DNA of 64,000 nucleotides from Pantoea agglomerans NBRC 102470 (GCF_001598475.1 NZ_BCZA01000004.1:124001-188000), one strand, 5' to 3'. Shown: positions 49,823 through 59,864, counted from the first letter of the stretch. Program-made: numbers and translations. Notes: generated from the sequence alone by a model not told the origin.

Positions 49823-49885
49823 TTTTTCCCGCAAAAGGTTTTTTAACATTGATAAAAACAATGATGGATAAACCTGGAGGCTAAA

Positions 49886-51283
49886 ATGCCTGGCAATACA
49901 CACAAAAGCAGAACTTCAAATAAGGCGATGACCTTATTTGTCTGCTTTCTGGCGGCCCTTGCGGGTCTGCTGTTCGGTCTGGATATCGGCGTTATCGCCG
50001 GTGCTCTGCCGTTTATCGCAAAGGACTTTAATGTCACCCCTCATCAGCAGGAGTGGATCGTCAGTTCCATGATGTTTGGTGCGGCGGTCGGTGCTATCGG
50101 CAGCGGCTGGATGTCATCCCGCCTGGGCCGTAAAAAAAGCCTGATGGCCGGTGCGATTCTGTTCGTTATCGGTTCACTCTGGTCGGCGATGTCGCCAAAC
50201 CCGGAAATGCTGATCAGCGCCCGCGTTCTGCTGGGTCTGGCAGTCGGTATCGCCTCTTATACTGCCCCGCTTTATCTTTCTGAGATCGCTCCGGAAAAAA
50301 TTCGCGGCAGTATGATTTCGCTTTATCAGCTGATGATCACCATCGGTATTCTTGGTGCTTACCTGTCCGATACGGCGTTCAGCTTTACCGGCAACTGGCG
50401 CTGGATGCTGGGCATCATCACTATTCCGGCACTGTTGCTGCTGGTCGGCGTTTTCTTCCTGCCAAACAGCCCACGCTGGCTGGCGGCACGAGGCAACTTC
50501 CGCGATGCACAACGCGTACTGGATCGTCTGCGTGACACCAGCGAGCAGGCAAAACGTGAGCTGGAAGAGATCCGTGAAAGCCTGAAGATCAAACAGTCTG
50601 GCTGGGGTCTGTTCACCAGCAGCAGCCACTTCCGTCGTGCGGTCTATCTCGGCATCCTGCTGCAGGTGATGCAGCAGTTTACCGGCATGAACGTCATCAT
50701 GTACTATGCGCCAAAAATCTTTGAAATCGCGGGCTTCACCAACACCACCCAGCAGATGTGGGGCACGGTGATTGTGGGTCTGGTTAACGTACTGGCGACC
50801 TTTATTGCCATTGGCCTGGTGGATCGCTGGGGTCGTAAACCTACCCTGATTCTGGGCTTTATGGTGATGGCAGCCGGTATGGGCGTTCTGGGTACGATGC
50901 TGCACTTCGGCATTCACTCGCCGGGCGCGCAGTACTTTGCGGTAGGTATGCTGCTGATGTTCATCATCGGTTTTGCGATGTCAGCCGGTCCGTTGATCTG
51001 GGTACTCTGTTCCGAAATTCAGCCGCTGAAAGGCCGCGATTTCGGTATCACTGTCTCCACCACTACCAACTGGATCGCGAACATGATCGTGGGTGCGACC
51101 TTCCTGACGATGCTGAATACGCTGGGCAATGCGAACACCTTCTGGGTCTACGCACTGCTTAACCTGTTCTTCATTCTGCTGACGGTGATGCTGATCCCTG
51201 AGACCAAAAACGTCTCGCTGGAACACATCGAACGTAACCTGATGGCAGGTAAAAAACTGCGCGACATCGGTTCACGCGACTAA
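49886..51283 (+). CDS. galP: Galactose:proton symporter
   Basis: Sugar porter of the major facilitator superfamily, 12 transmembrane helices and 465 residues. It imports galactose and glucose with H+. Family motifs: [18 protein letters not shown] in TM1, GRKKS after TM2, [12 protein letters not shown] at the end of TM6, the [14 protein letters not shown] signature in TM7, DRWGRKP, and [12 protein letters not shown] at the C-terminus. The GGAGG site supports the start. GalR/GalS and CRP sites upstream indicate galactose induction and catabolite control. Confidence 0.97.
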   Translation: MPGNTHKSRTSNKAMTLFVCFLAALAGLLFGLDIGVIAGALPFIAKDFNVTPHQQEWIVSSMMFGAAVGAIGSGWMSSRLGRKKSLMAGAILFVIGSLWSAMSPNPEMLISARVLLGLAVGIASYTAPLYLSEIAPEKIRGSMISLYQLMITIGILGAYLSDTAFSFTGNWRWMLGIITIPALLLLVGVFFLPNSPRWLAARGNFRDAQRVLDRLRDTSEQAKRELEEIRESLKIKQSGWGLFTSSSHFRRAVYLGILLQVMQQFTGMNVIMYYAPKIFEIAGFTNTTQQMWGTVIVGLVNVLATFIAIGLVDRWGRKPTLILGFMVMAAGMGVLGTMLHFGIHSPGAQYFAVGMLLMFIIGFAMSAGPLIWVLCSEIQPLKGRDFGITVSTTTNWIANMIVGATFLTMLNTLGNANTFWVYALLNLFFILLTVMLIPETKNVSLEHIERNLMAGKKLRDIGSRD

Positions 51284-51310
51284 CTTTACCCGGTACAAAA
51301 CGCGGTAAAA

Positions 51311-51349
51311 AAAACGGCGGGGTTTCTCTGGAAACCCCGCCGTTTTTAT
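51311..51349. terminator. Bidirectional terminator between galP and the ligase-like gene
   Basis: AAAACGGCGGGGTTTC (51311-51326), loop TCTG, GAAACCCCGCCGTTTT (51331-51346), then TATTT. A perfect 16-bp stem between convergent genes, with A and T tracts on both sides. Confidence 0.92.
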
Positions 51350-51364
51350 TTGTTCAACGCCCCA

Positions 51365-52633
51365 CTACGCTGTGGTTACCCGCGTTACCGGCAGGGGCCG
51401 CCGTATGCAGCAGAGCGCCAGTGCCATAATGAAAATGGTCGCGGTCTGATTATAGGGCAGCACCGAATCGGTCAGTCCGGTGGTAAACAGTGCCACCATC
51501 GGCAGCGCCACGCCGCGCAGGTCACACTTCTTCAGCCAGCCCGCCAGCACCGTCAGATAGAGCAGCGCCAGCGACGCCGTACCCAGCCAGCCCTGCAATG
51601 ACGTCACCTCGAGGAACTCGTTGTGCATGTTGTATTTAACGTTGGTGAAGCCTTCAACATTGAGAGGATAGTGCGCAGTGATGAACTGACGCGCCTCAGT
51701 GGTGCGCGCATCCGGCGTCGCAAAACCGCCATGGTGCTCAATAAAGTTGACCGCCCCGCCCCAGATGGCGACACGTGCGCCCAGCGAGGTCGAACTGTTT
51801 GAACCAAAGTTCTCAATATCCTGCACTCCCTCTACCCAGCGGTTGCTGGTCATCAGAATCAGCACCGCCATTACGCCCACCAGCAGAGCGCTAATCCGCC
51901 AGTTGGTCAGCAGCGACAGCCGGTAGGTCTGCACCAGGAACAGTAGCCCCACGGCAATCAGCGCAATCAGGGTCACACGGGTGCCGCACAGGTAGAGCAA
52001 GGCAAAGGTCACTGCCAGCACAGCGATATCGGCCACCTTCCAGTAAGCGTGCGTCTCATAGCGGCTTAGCCAGAGCCAGGCACAATAGATAAACAGAATC
52101 ATGTAGGAGGACATGGAGGCGGCTTCGGTGGTGAGCTTGATGCGGATATTCTCAGTGTAGAGATGCTCGTGGATACCAAAGCCCAGCGTAATCAGCAGGC
52201 CGATAAGGATGAGCCCTTTTCCGACGCGTAGCGTGGTCAGGGAGACCCGATCCCCATAAACAGCCAGACTGAGCAGCACAAAGGCACCCATCAACAGCCG
52301 CTTCGCCCCCAGCAGATAGTTGCCCATATTAGTGATGGCATCGCCTGAGGGCGCGGTTTCGATCCCCTTCACGTGAATCGCCCAGAACAGCCGAATCAGG
52401 GCAAAGATAATCAGCACAGCAAACAGGGCGATATAAAAACCGTTCTCTTTAAACTCCACCCGCCTGCGCACCAGGCCATACAGCACGGACGCGACAGAGA
52501 GATAAGAGACCAGATAGAATATTTTTTGCGGCAGGCCGGTAACAAACATATTCAGCGACAGCGCCAGGCAGAGCGCAATAACTGAAAAATTAACCATTAA
52601 CGTTAATCCATTGCGACTGATTTTATTCGTCAT
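51365..52633 (-). CDS. O-antigen ligase/polymerase-family (WaaL-like) membrane protein
   Basis: A 422-residue integral membrane protein with about ten or more hydrophobic segments and a large periplasmic loop around residues 280-350. The loop ends in YNMHNEFLEVTSLQGWLG, the H-N-x-(F/Y)-L-E pattern of the Wzy_C/O-antigen ligase family; the His is the usual key residue, and the second signature arginine may be in CGTRVTLIAL. It probably joins or polymerises lipid-linked glycans on the periplasmic face, with WaaL the best guess. The start at 52633 follows GAGGTT and overlaps the upstream glycosyltransferase gene by 11 bp. Not at this place in E. coli. A Wzy-type polymerase is the main alternative. 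Confidence 0.78.
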   Translation of the reverse strand: MTNKISRNGLTLMVNFSVIALCLALSLNMFVTGLPQKIFYLVSYLSVASVLYGLVRRRVEFKENGFYIALFAVLIIFALIRLFWAIHVKGIETAPSGDAITNMGNYLLGAKRLLMGAFVLLSLAVYGDRVSLTTLRVGKGLILIGLLITLGFGIHEHLYTENIRIKLTTEAASMSSYMILFIYCAWLWLSRYETHAYWKVADIAVLAVTFALLYLCGTRVTLIALIAVGLLFLVQTYRLSLLTNWRISALLVGVMAVLILMTSNRWVEGVQDIENFGSNSSTSLGARVAIWGGAVNFIEHHGGFATPDARTTEARQFITAHYPLNVEGFTNVKYNMHNEFLEVTSLQGWLGTASLALLYLTVLAGWLKKCDLRGVALPMVALFTTGLTDSVLPYNQTATIFIMALALCCIRRPLPVTRVTTA

Positions 52634-53744
52634 GCTTAACCTCAGTAAGGCGGTTAAACACACTCATCAGGTGCTTCATATAATTTTCCTCATAAAAACC
52701 GGTGATGCTCGCTTTAATAGCCTGATGATCGGGGAAGTAGAAATCCCCGCTCATGGCGTTGAGAATCGCGGCCAGCGCCATGCTGTCATGGGTGGGATAG
52801 AGCTGACCATTAATACCGTTCTGAATAATTTCCGCCGGGCCGCTGATACAGTCGGATGAAACACAGTAGACGCCGCGTGACATCGCCTCAAGCAGGATCA
52901 ACGGGAAGCCTTCGAAGTTAGAGGTCATGACCAGGCAGGTGACCTGTCTGATATGGCGGATGACATACTCCCAGGCATTCTCCTGCCAGCCATGCCAGGT
53001 GATGCGATCCTGGATGCCGAGTTGCGTCACGTAGTGCTGACATTGCGTCAGATCTTCCCCGTCACCCACTATCTCCAGTGTCCAGGGCGCATCCAGCTGC
53101 TGCAGGGCATCAAACAGATCTTTAAGCTGTTTCTGCCGCTGATAATGGACGCGACCAATATAGAGAAACTTCAGCGCCTGGGGTCTGCCGATTACCGTGT
53201 CATTGCGTTTGATCGGGTTATAGATCACGTCAACGTCAGTGGCGCGTGCGCCCAGTTCCACCAGCTGCTCTTTAATCTGATTACTGATCGCAAAATGGTG
53301 ATCGGCCCGCAGCAGATAATGGGGACGATAACGTTCACGCGGAGGCAGGTGCATCCAGCTCGACAATACGATTTTACGTCCTGAAAGCGTGATTGCCCGG
53401 CGCGTCATCAGGCAGGGAATGGTGTTGAGGGTCAGGACATGATCGGGCTGATAACGACGAAAGAAGGCGGCCATTCTCAGCGTATGAATAAGATTTTTTA
53501 TTTTCTTATTCCGCAGCGTGCAGACGCTCTCAGCCAGAACAGCATTGGCGGTCCAGGCGCGGGAGTGGCTCTCCTCTCCGCTGTTGATAATAAACAGCCC
53601 TGCTTCGGTACCGGGTTCCGCATTCAGGGCCGTGATCAACTGACCGGTCACATTTTCCATCCCACCACGACCGGCCATCAGATCCGTCACCAGCACAATC
53701 CGTTGTTTCCTGACGTTATCATTATTTTTCATTGGTTTATCCAT
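52623..53744 (-). CDS. GT4 family glycosyltransferase, WaaB-like
   Basis: A cytoplasmic glycosyltransferase with GT-B fold of about 373 residues. It resembles E. coli WaaB (LPS core alpha-1,6-galactosyltransferase): GRGGMENVTGQLI at the acceptor loop, HFAISNQIKEQLVELGA, FLYIGRVHYQRQKQLKDLFD, EIVGDGEDLTQCQHYV, and the donor-site E-x7-E in NFEGFPLILLEAMSRG, followed by SSDCISGP. Likely adds a hexose to LPS core; sugar and acceptor are unproven. The start is uncertain: in-frame ATGs at 53792, 53771, 53744 and 53732 all lack a clear ribosome-binding site. I chose 53744. It forms a two-gene operon with the ligase-like gene. Confidence 0.82.
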   Translation of the reverse strand: MDKPMKNNDNVRKQRIVLVTDLMAGRGGMENVTGQLITALNAEPGTEAGLFIINSGEESHSRAWTANAVLAESVCTLRNKKIKNLIHTLRMAAFFRRYQPDHVLTLNTIPCLMTRRAITLSGRKIVLSSWMHLPPRERYRPHYLLRADHHFAISNQIKEQLVELGARATDVDVIYNPIKRNDTVIGRPQALKFLYIGRVHYQRQKQLKDLFDALQQLDAPWTLEIVGDGEDLTQCQHYVTQLGIQDRITWHGWQENAWEYVIRHIRQVTCLVMTSNFEGFPLILLEAMSRGVYCVSSDCISGPAEIIQNGINGQLYPTHDSMALAAILNAMSGDFYFPDHQAIKASITGFYEENYMKHLMSVFNRLTEVKHDE

Positions 53745-53912
53745 GCCCTGTGCCGTTCGCTTTTCATCCATCCACTCTGCGGTGAATCTCATTAATAGAA
53801 TATTCTAAAAAAGCCCATAACAATATTTAAACCAGAAATTTTCCCCCAGCCAGAATCACACTTGTCGCTGGCGACGTTGAGTTCCTGCGCGGCGGCGATT
53901 ATTCTGAGCGCC

Positions 53913-54425
53913 ATGAAAACGCCTCGTCTCCCCATTGCCCTGCAGCAGGCCGTAATGCGCTCGCTGCGCCAGTCGCTTGAACGTGCGAATCAGGCGCTGA
54001 AAACTCGTTATCCGGAACCGAAGCTGCTCTACCAGCAGCGTGGTACGGCGGCGGGCACCGCCTGGCTGGCGTCCTGGGAAATTCGCATCAATCCTGTGCT
54101 GCTGCTGGAAAACCAGCAGGCATTTATCGATGAAGTAGTGCCGCATGAGCTGGCGCATCTGCTGGTCTGGAAGCAATTTGGTCGCGTTGCGCCGCACGGC
54201 AAAGAGTGGAAGTGGATGATGGAGCAGGTGCTGGGCGTTCCGGCACGGCGTACTCACCAGTTTGAGATCGCATCCGTGCGCAGCAACACCTTTGCTTACC
54301 GCTGTCAGTGCCAGCAGCATCAGCTGACCGTGCGCCGCCACAATCGTATACTGCGCAAAGAGAGTGAATATCGCTGCGTGCACTGTGGCAGCCTGCTGAT
54401 CGCGGGTGAATTTGTCGCGTCCTGA
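53913..54425 (+). CDS. sprT: SprT-like zinc metalloprotein
   Basis: SprT family protein (YggI) of 170 residues. The zinc motif HELAH is at 78-82 in [13 protein letters not shown], and two C-x-C / C-x-x-C pairs (RCQCQQHQ and RCVHCG) make a C-terminal zinc ribbon. Eukaryotic relatives (Spartan) degrade DNA-protein crosslinks; the bacterial role is not settled. The start at 53913 ([14 protein letters not shown]) matches E. coli. It precedes endA, as in E. coli. Confidence 0.93.
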   Translation: MKTPRLPIALQQAVMRSLRQSLERANQALKTRYPEPKLLYQQRGTAAGTAWLASWEIRINPVLLLENQQAFIDEVVPHELAHLLVWKQFGRVAPHGKEWKWMMEQVLGVPARRTHQFEIASVRSNTFAYRCQCQQHQLTVRRHNRILRKESEYRCVHCGSLLIAGEFVAS

Positions 54426-54501
54426 GAAGAATCCCCATTCCGCCCTATTCCACATTCTGTTACCCTGCCGCCCTTTTTCGTACTGAGTAGAAATCTGGAA
54501 T

Positions 54502-55206
54502 ATGTCTCGCATACTAAGTCTGGCGGTTGCGCTGCTGTTTGCGCCCGCCGCTGACGCCCTCAACCTGAATAACTATCATCAAAATAACTTTCAGCAGGCC
54601 AAAACCTTTGCGGCGGCGATCAACGCCGATGCACCGGGTTCTTTTTACTGTGGCTGTAAGATTCAGTGGCAGGGAAAAAAGGGGATTCCCGATCTCAACA
54701 GCTGTGGCTATCAGGTGCGCAAAAACGCCAATCGCGCCGCACGCATTGAGTGGGAACATGTGATGCCCGCCTGGGAGTTTGGTCATCAGCGCCAGTGCTG
54801 GCAGGATGGCGGTCGTAAAAACTGCAGCAAAGATCCCGACTACCGCCGCATCGAAACCGACCTGCACAACCTGCAGCCTGCGGTGGGTGAAGTGAATGGC
54901 GACCGTGGCAACTTCGCCTACAGTCAATGGAACGGCAGCGAGCAGCAGTACGGCCAGTGTGAGATGAAGATCGACTTTAAACTCAAACAGGCGGAGCCAC
55001 CTGCGCGGGCGCGTGGTGCCATTGCCCGCACCTATTTCTATATGCGCGACCAGTATCATCTGCGTATTTCGCGCCAGCAGACGCAGCTGTTTACCGCCTG
55101 GAACAAGCTCTATCCCGTGACAATTTGGGAGTGCGAACGCGACCAGCGCATTGCAAAGGTTCAGGGCAATCACAATCCTTATGTGCAGCAGGCTTGCCAG
55201 CGCTAA
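54502..55206 (+). CDS. endA: Endonuclease I (periplasmic DNase)
   Basis: Periplasmic non-specific double-strand endonuclease of the EndA/NucM family. 234 residues. Signal peptide of 19 residues ending A-D-A, then [11 protein letters not shown]. Catalytic motif [14 protein letters not shown] with the general-base His, then [19 protein letters not shown] with the Mg-binding Asn. Cysteines for disulfides are conserved (CGCKIQW, NSCGY, QCWQDGG, NCSKD). Located between sprT and rsmE, as in E. coli. Confidence 0.96.
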   Translation: MSRILSLAVALLFAPAADALNLNNYHQNNFQQAKTFAAAINADAPGSFYCGCKIQWQGKKGIPDLNSCGYQVRKNANRAARIEWEHVMPAWEFGHQRQCWQDGGRKNCSKDPDYRRIETDLHNLQPAVGEVNGDRGNFAYSQWNGSEQQYGQCEMKIDFKLKQAEPPARARGAIARTYFYMRDQYHLRISRQQTQLFTAWNKLYPVTIWECERDQRIAKVQGNHNPYVQQACQR

Positions 55207-55276
55207 AATCCCTGCCCTACACTAGCTCTTTTTCCAATGACGCCGCTGCAGCGCGGCGTCCGGTCTCAGGAACCTT

Positions 55277-56008
55277 ATGCGTATACCTCGCATCTATCAC
55301 GCCGGGCCATTAAGCATCGGCAGTGAAATTACCCTGGATGAAGATGCATCCAATCATGTGGGCCGGGTGCTCCGGATGACGGCAGGTCAGCGTCTGGAAC
55401 TCTTTGATGGCACTAATCTGACTTTTGCAGCAGAGATCACGCATGTAGATAAAAAGCGTGTAAAAGTATCGGTCACAGAGAGCCAGCCGGACGATCGCGA
55501 GTCACCGTTACATCTGCATTTAGGTCAGGTGATGTCGCGCGGTGAAAAAATGGAATTCACTATCCAGAAATCGATCGAACTGGGCGTGAATGTCATTACA
55601 CCCTTGTTTTCCGAGCGCTGTGGCGTAAAGCTTGATGCTGAGCGTCTGGCGAAGAAGATCCAGCAGTGGCAGAAAATTGCTATTGCCGCCTGCGAGCAGT
55701 GCGGCCGTAATCGCGTGCCGGAGATTCGTGAAGCGATGACGCTGGAAGCCTGGTGTGCAGAAGCGGATAGCGGTCTGAAGCTTAATCTGCATCCGCGCGC
55801 CAGCCACAGCATCAACACGCTGCCCCAGCCTGTTGAGCGGGTAAGGTTGCTGATTGGCCCTGAAGGCGGTTTGTCTGCGGACGAGATTGCGATGACGGCG
55901 CAGCACGATTTTACTGACATTCTGCTTGGCCCACGGGTATTGCGTACCGAAACTACCGCGCTGACAGCCATTACGGCACTTCAGGTGAGGTTTGGCGACC
56001 TGGGTTAA
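55277..56008 (+). CDS. rsmE: 16S rRNA m3U1498 methyltransferase
   Basis: SPOUT-class methyltransferase of 243 residues that modifies U1498 of 16S rRNA using SAM. N-terminal PUA-like domain ([20 protein letters not shown]) and C-terminal trefoil-knot domain with [14 protein letters not shown] and [20 protein letters not shown], the knot that binds SAM. The start follows TCAGGAACCTT. Precedes gshB, as in E. coli. Confidence 0.96.
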   Translation: MRIPRIYHAGPLSIGSEITLDEDASNHVGRVLRMTAGQRLELFDGTNLTFAAEITHVDKKRVKVSVTESQPDDRESPLHLHLGQVMSRGEKMEFTIQKSIELGVNVITPLFSERCGVKLDAERLAKKIQQWQKIAIAACEQCGRNRVPEIREAMTLEAWCAEADSGLKLNLHPRASHSINTLPQPVERVRLLIGPEGGLSADEIAMTAQHDFTDILLGPRVLRTETTALTAITALQVRFGDLG

Positions 56009-56114
56009 GCGATACTTTCAGCGGAAAGAGAGCAGGCATGATGTCCTGACCGATCGGCCCACTGCAGACCGAACCAGACGAGGCGGTAAATGCCGCCTCA
56101 CCGAGGAGATAATA

Positions 56115-57059
56115 ATGATTAAACTTGGCATCGTGATGGACCCTATTTCGTCCATCAATATTAAAAAAGACTCCAGCTTCGCTATGCTGCTGGAAGCACA
56201 GCGCCGTGGTTATGAAATTCACTACATGGAGATGCACGATCTCTCCCTGCGCGGTGGCGTGGCCTCGGCCCGTACCCGCCTGCTGACCGTCGAGCAGAAC
56301 CCTGAGAACTGGTATCAGTTCGGCAGCGAGCAGGTGATCCCGCTGGCTGACCTGAATGTGGTGCTGATGCGCAAAGATCCACCATTCGATACCGAGTTCA
56401 TCTATGCAACCTATATTCTGGAGCGCGCTGAAGAGCTGGGGACGCTGATCGTGAACAAACCGCAGAGCCTGCGTGACTGTAACGAAAAGCTCTACACCGC
56501 CTGGTTTGCCGAGTTTACGCCTGACACCCTGGTGACCCGCAGCAAAGCGCAGCTGCGCGCTTTCTGGCAGGAGCATGGCGACATCATCATGAAGCCGCTG
56601 GATGGCATGGGTGGTGCGTCGATTTTCCGCGTGAAGAAAGATGATCCTAACTTTGGCGTGATTACCGAAACCCTGACCGAGCATGAGAGCCGTTTCTGCA
56701 TGGCGCAGAATTATATTGCGGCGATCACCGAGGGTGACAAACGCGTGCTGGTCGTCGATGGCGAGCCGGTGCCTTACTGCCTGGCGCGTATCCCGCAGGG
56801 CGGTGAAACTCGTGGCAACCTCGCCGCCGGTGGTCGCGGTGAAGCGCGTCCGCTGAGCGAAAGCGACTGGGAAATCGCGCGCCGTGTTGGCCCGACGCTG
56901 AAAGCAAAAGGGCTGATTTTTGTCGGTCTGGACATCATCGGTGATAAACTGACTGAAGTTAACGTGACCAGCCCAACCTGCATTCGTGAAATTGAGGCTG
57001 CGTTCCCGATCTCCATCACCGGCATGTTGATGGATGCCATTGAGAAGCGCCTGGGCTGA
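56115..57059 (+). CDS. gshB: Glutathione synthetase
   Basis: ATP-grasp enzyme that joins gamma-glutamylcysteine and glycine. 314 residues. MIKLGIVMDPISSINIKKDS opens the N-domain; the ATP-grasp core shows IIMKPLDGMGGASIFRV (glycine-rich loop) and GLDIIGDKLTEVNVTSPTCI (metal ligands). The GAGGAGAT site supports ATG 56115 over the open frame upstream. Followed by a T-rich hairpin just before yqgE. Confidence 0.96.
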   Translation: MIKLGIVMDPISSINIKKDSSFAMLLEAQRRGYEIHYMEMHDLSLRGGVASARTRLLTVEQNPENWYQFGSEQVIPLADLNVVLMRKDPPFDTEFIYATYILERAEELGTLIVNKPQSLRDCNEKLYTAWFAEFTPDTLVTRSKAQLRAFWQEHGDIIMKPLDGMGGASIFRVKKDDPNFGVITETLTEHESRFCMAQNYIAAITEGDKRVLVVDGEPVPYCLARIPQGGETRGNLAAGGRGEARPLSESDWEIARRVGPTLKAKGLIFVGLDIIGDKLTEVNVTSPTCIREIEAAFPISITGMLMDAIEKRLG

Positions 57060-57096
57060 GCATGACGCCGGGGCGAAGCTCCGTGATCAACCCAAT

Positions 57097-57130
57097 ACCG
57101 GTGCGGCCGTCGCGTGCCGGTTATTTTTTT
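57097..57130 (+). terminator. gshB terminator, close to the yqgE start
   Basis: ACCGG (57097-57101) pairs with CCGGT (57117-57121), with GCG/CGC inside, followed by TATTTTTTT. It ends only 16 nt before the yqgE ATG, so it may attenuate readthrough into yqgE. Confidence 0.6.
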
Positions 57131-57146
57131 GGTACATCGTGTGAGA

Positions 57147-57710
57147 ATGAATTTACAACATCACTTTTTGATTGCCATGCCTTCATTGCAGGATCCTTTC
57201 TTCAAACGTTCCGTGGTCTATCTCTGCGAACATAACGAAGAGGGTGCAATGGGACTGATCATCAATAAACCCATGGAAAACCTGACGGTTGAAGGCATTC
57301 TGAAGAAGCTCAAAATCTCTGCTGACGATCGCGATCCGGCGATCAAGCTGGATAAACCGGTGTTTACCGGCGGCCCGCTGGCGGAAGATCGTGGCTTTAT
57401 CCTGCACTCCGCGCAACGCACCTTTACCTCCAGTATTCGTGTTTCAGATAACACGATCATCACCACGTCCCGTGACGTGCTGGAGTCGATCGGTACGGCG
57501 TCTCAGCCCACTAACGTGCTGGTAGCGCTGGGTTACTGCGCCTGGGAAAAAGATCAGCTGGAGAATGAGCTGATGGAAAATGCCTGGCTGACCACGCCCG
57601 CTAACAGCAACATCCTGTTCCAGACGCCGATTTCAGAGCGCTGGCGCGAAGCGGCGCGCAGTATTGGCGTCGATATTCACAACATGGCCAGCGACGCCGG
57701 ACACGCCTGA
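57147..57710 (+). CDS. yqgE: UPF0301 family protein YqgE
   Basis: A 187-residue protein of the DUF179/AlgH family, function unknown. [20 protein letters not shown] at the start, then [34 protein letters not shown] and [19 protein letters not shown] are conserved. ATG 57147 gives the family N-terminus; the upstream GTG/TTG region is a terminator. The ribosome-binding site is weak (GTGAGA). The stop overlaps the ruvX ATG by one base (TGATG), so the two are coupled. Confidence 0.92.
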   Translation: MNLQHHFLIAMPSLQDPFFKRSVVYLCEHNEEGAMGLIINKPMENLTVEGILKKLKISADDRDPAIKLDKPVFTGGPLAEDRGFILHSAQRTFTSSIRVSDNTIITTSRDVLESIGTASQPTNVLVALGYCAWEKDQLENELMENAWLTTPANSNILFQTPISERWREAARSIGVDIHNMASDAGHA

Positions 57711-58129
57711 TGTCAACTCAAACTCTGTTAGGATTCGACTTCGGCACCAAAAGTATTGGTGTCGCCGTAGGTCAGCAACTCACTGGCAGCGCCCGTCCGC
57801 TGACCGCCCTGAAAGCGCAGGATGGCATCCCGGACTGGCTGGTAATTGAAAAACTGCTGAAAGAGTGGCAGCCCGATTTTGTGGTGGTGGGATTACCGCT
57901 GAATATGGATGGCACCGAGCAGCCGCTGACCGATCGCGCACGTAAATTTGCCAACCGCCTGCACGGGCGCTTTGGCATCCGCGTGGAGCTGCAGGATGAA
58001 CGACTCAGCACGGTAGAAGCGCGTGCTGGCCTGTTTGAACGCGGCGGCTATCGTGCGCTCAATAAAGGATCGGTCGACTCACAGTCTGCTGCCATCATTT
58101 TGCAGGACTGGTTCGAAAACCATTACTGA
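57710..58129 (+). CDS. ruvX: Putative Holliday junction resolvase / pre-16S rRNA nuclease RuvX (YqgF)
   Basis: RNase H-fold nuclease of 139 residues. [17 protein letters not shown] carries the first catalytic Asp; [15 protein letters not shown] and the later [10 protein letters not shown] (Glu) and [11 protein letters not shown] (Asp) complete the active site. In E. coli YqgF helps mature the 5' end of 16S rRNA; resolvase activity has been proposed. One-base overlap with yqgE. Confidence 0.94.
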   Translation: MSTQTLLGFDFGTKSIGVAVGQQLTGSARPLTALKAQDGIPDWLVIEKLLKEWQPDFVVVGLPLNMDGTEQPLTDRARKFANRLHGRFGIRVELQDERLSTVEARAGLFERGGYRALNKGSVDSQSAAIILQDWFENHY

Positions 58130-58134
58130 CATCC

Positions 58135-59130
58135 TCACTCAATCAGTCCGGCAGCCTGACGCGCCAGCCTGCTCTGCTCAAACGTCTGCATACCGGCCTG
58201 TGCGCCGGTTTGTAACAGCGCAGGGATCTGGTGCATCTTGCCTTCTCTGATCAGATTGGTGATGCCCGGTGTGGCGATCAGTACCTCAAACAGTCCGATG
58301 CGCGAACCGGCAACTGATGGCACCAGCCGCTGTGCAATTACCGCTTTCAGGCTGCCCGCCAGCTGAGTACGCACCAGCTGTTTCTCCTCTGCCGGAAAGA
58401 CATCAACCAGCCGATCCACCGCCTGCGCTGCGCCACGGGTGTGCAGCGTCGCCAGCACCAGATGGCCGGTCTCCGCAGCAGTCAGCGCCTGACGAATAGT
58501 GTCGCTGTCGCGCAGTTCGCCCAGCAGGATGACGTCGGGATCTTCACGCAGTGCTGCCTTTACCCCCAGCGAGAACGAACCGCAGTGCAGGCCGATTTCA
58601 CGCTGCTGTATCAGCGACTGCTGGCTGTGATGGATAAATTCAATCGGATCTTCCAGCGTGATGATATGCCGCGCCTGCTGGCGGTTCAGCGCATCGACCA
58701 GCGCCGCCAGCGTGGTTGATTTACCGCTGCCGGTCGCACCCGTCACCAGAATCAGCCCATCCTGCTGCTCCAGCAGCGTCGGGACAATGGCGGGCAGTTG
58801 CAGGCTCTCCAGCGTCGGACATGCCGTGGCGATGATGCGCAGTGCCAGTGACAGGCCGTTGCGCTGCATAAAGAGATTGGCGCGCAGACGCTGACCATCG
58901 GCCAGGCTCAGGGCGAAATCGAGCTGCCCTGCGCGCTCCAGCTCCTGACGCTGCGGGTCACTGAGCCAGCGGGCCATAAACTGCGCCATCCATGCGCCAG
59001 AAAGCGGGCACTGCTGCGGCATCGCCTCCAGCCTTCCCTGCCGCCGCCAGTAGGGCAAATGTCCGCTGCAAAGGTGCAGATCGGCGGCATTATGCTTTAC
59101 ACTAAGCCCCACCATTTCATCCAGATTCAT
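58135..59130 (-). CDS. yggR: PilT-like ATPase YggR
   Basis: Secretion-ATPase superfamily protein, 331 residues, related to PilT retraction ATPases. Walker A GATGSGKSTT at 131-140, Asp box TLEDPIEFIHH, Walker B DPDVILLGELRD and the His box ATLHTRGAAQA. No pilus genes lie in the window; in E. coli YggR has no proven role. The start follows AGGAGAAATT, and only 14 bp separate it from the divergent yggS. Confidence 0.92.
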   Translation of the reverse strand: MNLDEMVGLSVKHNAADLHLCSGHLPYWRRQGRLEAMPQQCPLSGAWMAQFMARWLSDPQRQELERAGQLDFALSLADGQRLRANLFMQRNGLSLALRIIATACPTLESLQLPAIVPTLLEQQDGLILVTGATGSGKSTTLAALVDALNRQQARHIITLEDPIEFIHHSQQSLIQQREIGLHCGSFSLGVKAALREDPDVILLGELRDSDTIRQALTAAETGHLVLATLHTRGAAQAVDRLVDVFPAEEKQLVRTQLAGSLKAVIAQRLVPSVAGSRIGLFEVLIATPGITNLIREGKMHQIPALLQTGAQAGMQTFEQSRLARQAAGLIE

Positions 59131-59144
59131 AATTTCTCCTGACT

Positions 59145-59852
59145 ATGACCTCAATCCAGCAGAACCTACAGCAAGTGCGGCAGCGAATCGCTGCTGCTGC
59201 CGCGAGTTGCGGCCGCGCACCAGAAGAAATTACCCTGCTTGCAGTCAGTAAAACCAAACCTGCGAGCGCGGTCGAAGAAGCCTTTGCCGCTGGCCAGATT
59301 GCCTTTGGTGAAAATTACGTTCAGGAAGGGGTTGAAAAGGTCCAGGCACTGGCCGCACATCCTGAGCTGGAGTGGCACTTCATCGGCCCGCTGCAGTCCA
59401 ATAAAAGCCGTCTGGTGGCAGAACATTTCGCCTGGTGTCACACCATTGACCGTCAGCGCATCGCGCAGCGGCTCAACGATCAGCGGCCTGCTTCGCTGCC
59501 ACCACTGAATGTGTTAATTCAGGTAAATATCAGTGACGAGAACAGCAAATCTGGCATCATGCTGGAGGCCGTTTCCGGGCTGGCGGAGCAGATCGCTGCC
59601 CTGCCGCAACTGCGGCTGCGCGGATTAATGGCGATTCCGGCAGCAGAGAGTGATTACGCGCGGCAGCTGGCGGTGTGTCAGCAGATGGCGGAAGCCTTCC
59701 GGCAGCTGCAACAGCACTATCCGCATGCAGACACGCTTTCGCTGGGAATGAGCGATGACATGGAGGCGGCAATCGCCGCAGGCAGTACGATGGTGCGTAT
59801 CGGCACCGCCATTTTTGGCGCACGAGATTATGCGCACAACTCACAACAATAA
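59145..59852 (+). CDS. yggS: PLP homeostasis protein YggS
   Basis: PLP-binding protein (PLPHP/PROSC family) of 235 residues that keeps pyridoxal phosphate and amino-acid levels balanced; no enzymatic activity known. PLP lysine K36 in LLAVSKTKPA, then GENYVQEG, WHFIGPLQSNKSRLV and SLGMSDDMEAAIAAGSTMVR. The start lacks a clear ribosome-binding site, because the 14-bp spacer is filled by the site of divergent yggR. It starts the yggS-yggT-rdgB-hemW run. Confidence 0.95.
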   Translation: MTSIQQNLQQVRQRIAAAAASCGRAPEEITLLAVSKTKPASAVEEAFAAGQIAFGENYVQEGVEKVQALAAHPELEWHFIGPLQSNKSRLVAEHFAWCHTIDRQRIAQRLNDQRPASLPPLNVLIQVNISDENSKSGIMLEAVSGLAEQIAALPQLRLRGLMAIPAAESDYARQLAVCQQMAEAFRQLQQHYPHADTLSLGMSDDMEAAIAAGSTMVRIGTAIFGARDYAHNSQQ

Positions 59853-59864
59853 CAGAGGAACTTC

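Larger units (their letters stand above)
49399..49885. promoter_or_regulatory. galP upstream control region
   Basis: A 487-bp AT-rich region with no gene. It holds two GalR/GalS-type operators (49585-49600 and 49788-49803) and a CRP site (49807-49822). The ribosome-binding site GGAGG is at 49876-49880. Confidence 0.65.
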
